Source: JAXMCK01 sp046349395 (lineage in GTDB: Bacteria; Pseudomonadota; Alphaproteobacteria; Geminicoccales; Geminicoccaceae). From it: a DNA stretch of 64,000 nt. Under the pieces are notes generated by a model. That model searched no databases. It had not been told where the DNA came from and saw only the letters and a program-made list of their open reading frames with translations. The translations under genes were made by a program, and so were the position numbers. Of this stretch, positions 63,001 to 64,000 are shown piece after piece; the first letter of the stretch is position 1; each line of letters opens with the position of its first letter. The DNA lies in the NCBI GenBank assembly GCA_046349395.1, contig JAXMCK010000004.1, positions 372,001 through 436,000 on the forward strand. The letters are read 5' to 3'.

Positions 63001-63657
63001 CTCACCGCCTACCAGGACGCGGCCTACGCCCGGCGCTATGCCGACCTCGTCGCGCGCGTCCGCAAGGCCGAGACCGCGGCACTGCCCGGCGAGACGGCGC
63101 TGACCGAGGCCGTCGCCCGCTACTGGTTCAAGCTCCTGGCCTACAAGGACGAGTACGAGGTCGCCCGCCTGCACACCGCGACCGATTTCTTCGACCGCAT
63201 CCGCGACCAGTTCGAGGGCGACTACACCATCACCTTCCACCTCGCCCCACCGCTCTTCGCGGCCCCGGACCCGATCACGGGCGAGCCCAGAAAGCGCCCC
63301 TACCGCCGCTGGATGCCGACCGTCTTCCGGCTCCTCGCCCGCCTCAAGCGCCTGCGCGGTACCGCCTTCGACCCCTTCGGCTACACCGCCGAGCGCAGGA
63401 CCGAGCGCCGCCTGATCGACGAGTACGCCACGCTCATGGACGAGATCCTGGCCGGCCTCACCGCCGACAATCACGGTACTGCGGTCGAGCTGGCCTCGAT
63501 CCCGGAGGAGATCCGCGGCTTCGGTCCGGTCAAGGACCGCCACCTCACCCATGCCAAGGCCCACGAGGCCGAGCTGCTCCAAGCCTTCCGCGAGCAACGC
63601 CGGCCCGCGACCGTCGAAGCCCACGAGCGCCGCTCGGTGGCCGTGATGGCCGGCTGA
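60088..63657 (+). CDS. Indolepyruvate ferredoxin oxidoreductase, single-chain
   Basis: This 1189-residue TPP and Fe-S enzyme oxidatively decarboxylates aryl-pyruvates to acyl-CoA, with the alpha and beta parts fused in one chain as in many alpha- and betaproteobacteria. Order: N-terminal pyrimidine-binding domain (TAGFISGYRGSPLGGVDQAL), TPP domain (YCSGCPHNTSTKVPDG, GGEGVAWIGQAPFTT), a ferredoxin-like segment with VCEGCGDCSNKSNC and SCNKDYSCLQGFC cysteines, and a C-terminal gamma-like domain (LTGVGGTGVVTIGSILAMAA). ATG at 60088 follows GGGAG. Aromatic amino acid breakdown is the likely role; no transaminase is next to it. Confidence 0.93.
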   Translation: MALAAISLDDRYRLERGRALMTGIQALVRLPILQHQRDRAAGLHTAGFISGYRGSPLGGVDQALWKARPYLQEHDIVFQPGLNEDLAATAVWGSQQVSLFPGAKYDGVFALWYGKGPGVDRSLDVLKHANHAGTSKHGGVLVVAGDDHAAKSSTLPHQSDHVFAAAVIPVLSPADVQDYLDLGIHGWAMSRFSGCWVALKAVTDTVESSEVVDVDPERVTVRLPDDFAMPAVGLSIRWPDPPLVQEARMQQHKAYAALAYARANGLNRIVIDSPQPRLGIITSGKSYLDVRQALDDLGIDDDLAAAVGIRVMKVGMTWPLEPEGTRQFAEGLEEILVVEEKRQHLEYQLKEQLYNWREDVRPRVIGKFDDKGEWELPQGGWLLPAASELTPAMIARAIAGRIARFVTSPSIEERLKFIREKEAALARPRLAVQRVPHYCSGCPHNTSTKVPDGSRALAGIGCHYMATWIYGAQTQTFSQMGGEGVAWIGQAPFTTTDHVFTNLGDGTYYHSGILAIRAAVAAKVNITYKILYNDAVAMTGGQPVDGPLSVPDLIRQVDAEGVSRIVLVTDDVGSWGIGSGLHNEVAVRPREELDAVQRELRETAGVTVLVYVQTCAAEKRRRRKRGAYPDPQRRVVINDHVCEGCGDCSNKSNCVSVVPVDTEYGRKRAIDQSSCNKDYSCLQGFCPSFVTVEGGSLRKGKGVDADTAFPKVPAPELPALSEPWGILLTGVGGTGVVTIGSILAMAAHLEGKGVTALDMAGLAQKGGAVWSHVRIAPTQDRLWSPRIAAGEADAVIGCDLVVTVADESLAKMAAGRARAVVNSDIAVTSDFVRTVAAQAATGDLQRYRDPALPLAPMEDEIVEAVGPGRADFVDATRLATGLLGDSIATNMLMLGYAWQKGLVPLSAEAIDRAIELNGAAVALNRAAFLWGRRAAHDLAAVETLAEPPKALPESHRLSTSLDETVARRIAYLTAYQDAAYARRYADLVARVRKAETAALPGETALTEAVARYWFKLLAYKDEYEVARLHTATDFFDRIRDQFEGDYTITFHLAPPLFAAPDPITGEPRKRPYRRWMPTVFRLLARLKRLRGTAFDPFGYTAERRTERRLIDEYATLMDEILAGLTADNHGTAVELASIPEEIRGFGPVKDRHLTHAKAHEAELLQAFREQRRPATVEAHERRSVAVMAG

Positions 63658-64000
63658 CCCAGATCGCCGCGGTCCCCGACCGCAGGCGCCATCGGCGCCA
63701 CGGCTCGATCTCGCTGTTCCGCCAAGCCCGCCGGCTCTGTGACATGGCAGCCTCGAGCCGGATGTCCTCTGTCGGACGACCGATGCGGCTGAATGGATTT
63801 TTGTCTCGAACAGCGCGCCCCAGAGCGTGCCCAGGACCATCTGGGCAAGGCCCAGCAACGGCCTCACCCACGCGGCGCATGCCGCGCCGAGCAGAAGCGG
63901 TAGGCCTACGCCCGGCACGCCGTCCGACAAGGTAGTGCTCGGGCCCCGTGCGATGGCCATCATCGCCCACGGCACCCCGCCTGCTGCGTCTCGTACCGGT
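63658..64000. other. 343 bp to the window end without a supportable gene
   Basis: After the IOR stop, GGCGCC at 63685-63690 and 63694-63699 form a small hairpin without a T-tract. The minus strand has an open frame with a hydrophobic stretch (GLPLLLGAACAAWVRPLLGL) near 63850-63900, which might be the decayed end of a membrane transporter gene, but the frame passes on into the antisense of the IOR gene and I cannot support it. Nothing else is recognisable. Confidence 0.4.

Noticed and set aside
60019..63975. A 1318-codon open frame on the minus strand opposite the IOR gene
   Set aside because: It mirrors the plus-strand gene codon for codon, has no family motif, and arises because high third-position GC removes stops in the antisense frame.

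Overview
The window is about 64 kb of GC-rich chromosome from an alphaproteobacterium, most likely a Rhodospirillales-type lineage. The evidence is the conserved gene order tpiA-secG-pyrG-kdsA-eno-ftsB-pdhABC-lpd-lipA-coq10, a fused ispDF, a lipoyl domain fused to the PDH E1 beta subunit, a class I lysyl-tRNA synthetase, the trpGDC-moaC-moeA-lexA run, and a GAAC-N7-GAAC SOS box of the alphaproteobacterial type. No rRNA, tRNA or CRISPR array was seen.

Layout. 1-4.5 kb: truncated ntrB, ispDF, a chagasin-like protease inhibitor, cinA/pncC, a GNAT acetyltransferase and a SABATH-type carboxyl methyltransferase. 4.5-17.6 kb: a long minus-strand housekeeping block, read from tpiA down to coq10, covering triose phosphate isomerase, secretion, CTP and KDO synthesis, enolase, septum formation, the pyruvate dehydrogenase complex and lipoate synthesis. 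It is interrupted only by a plus-strand alanyl-tRNA editing gene. 17.8-31 kb: ppiD-trpE, a convergent yibQ-like deacetylase gene, then trpGDC-moaC-moeA, lexA, a RecD2-type helicase and an inositol-monophosphatase-family gene, most with ATGA or TGATG overlaps. 31-39.5 kb: an unassigned PLP-fold protein, sufE, a class I amidotransferase, a secreted alpha/beta hydrolase, and a repair operon of Lhr-type helicase, pdeM and photolyase.

39.6-44.1 kb: lysK-rsmB-purH coupled by GTGA overlaps. 44.1-45.1 kb: a visibly AT-rich island with one orphan gene. 45.1-56 kb: accessory genes (phoD, an UMF1-type MFS transporter, a thioredoxin-like protein, a BKACE enzyme, a secreted S8 protease, a TAXI-type binding protein, a UbiD decarboxylase, a cyclic-nucleotide-binding protein, a cupin). 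56.2-58.5 kb: a decayed IS5-family element holding an intact IS110-family element and two oppositely oriented copies of a small palindromic repeat. 58.5-64 kb: a metallophosphoesterase, a secreted protein with two internal repeats, and a single-chain indolepyruvate ferredoxin oxidoreductase.

The most unusual items are the nested mobile-element locus with its palindromic repeats, the plant-like SABATH methyltransferase, the AT-rich orphan island, the PLP-fold orphan and the photolyase coupled to a ligase-less repair operon. No clearly new multi-gene system (defence, secretion or biosynthesis) could be demonstrated.
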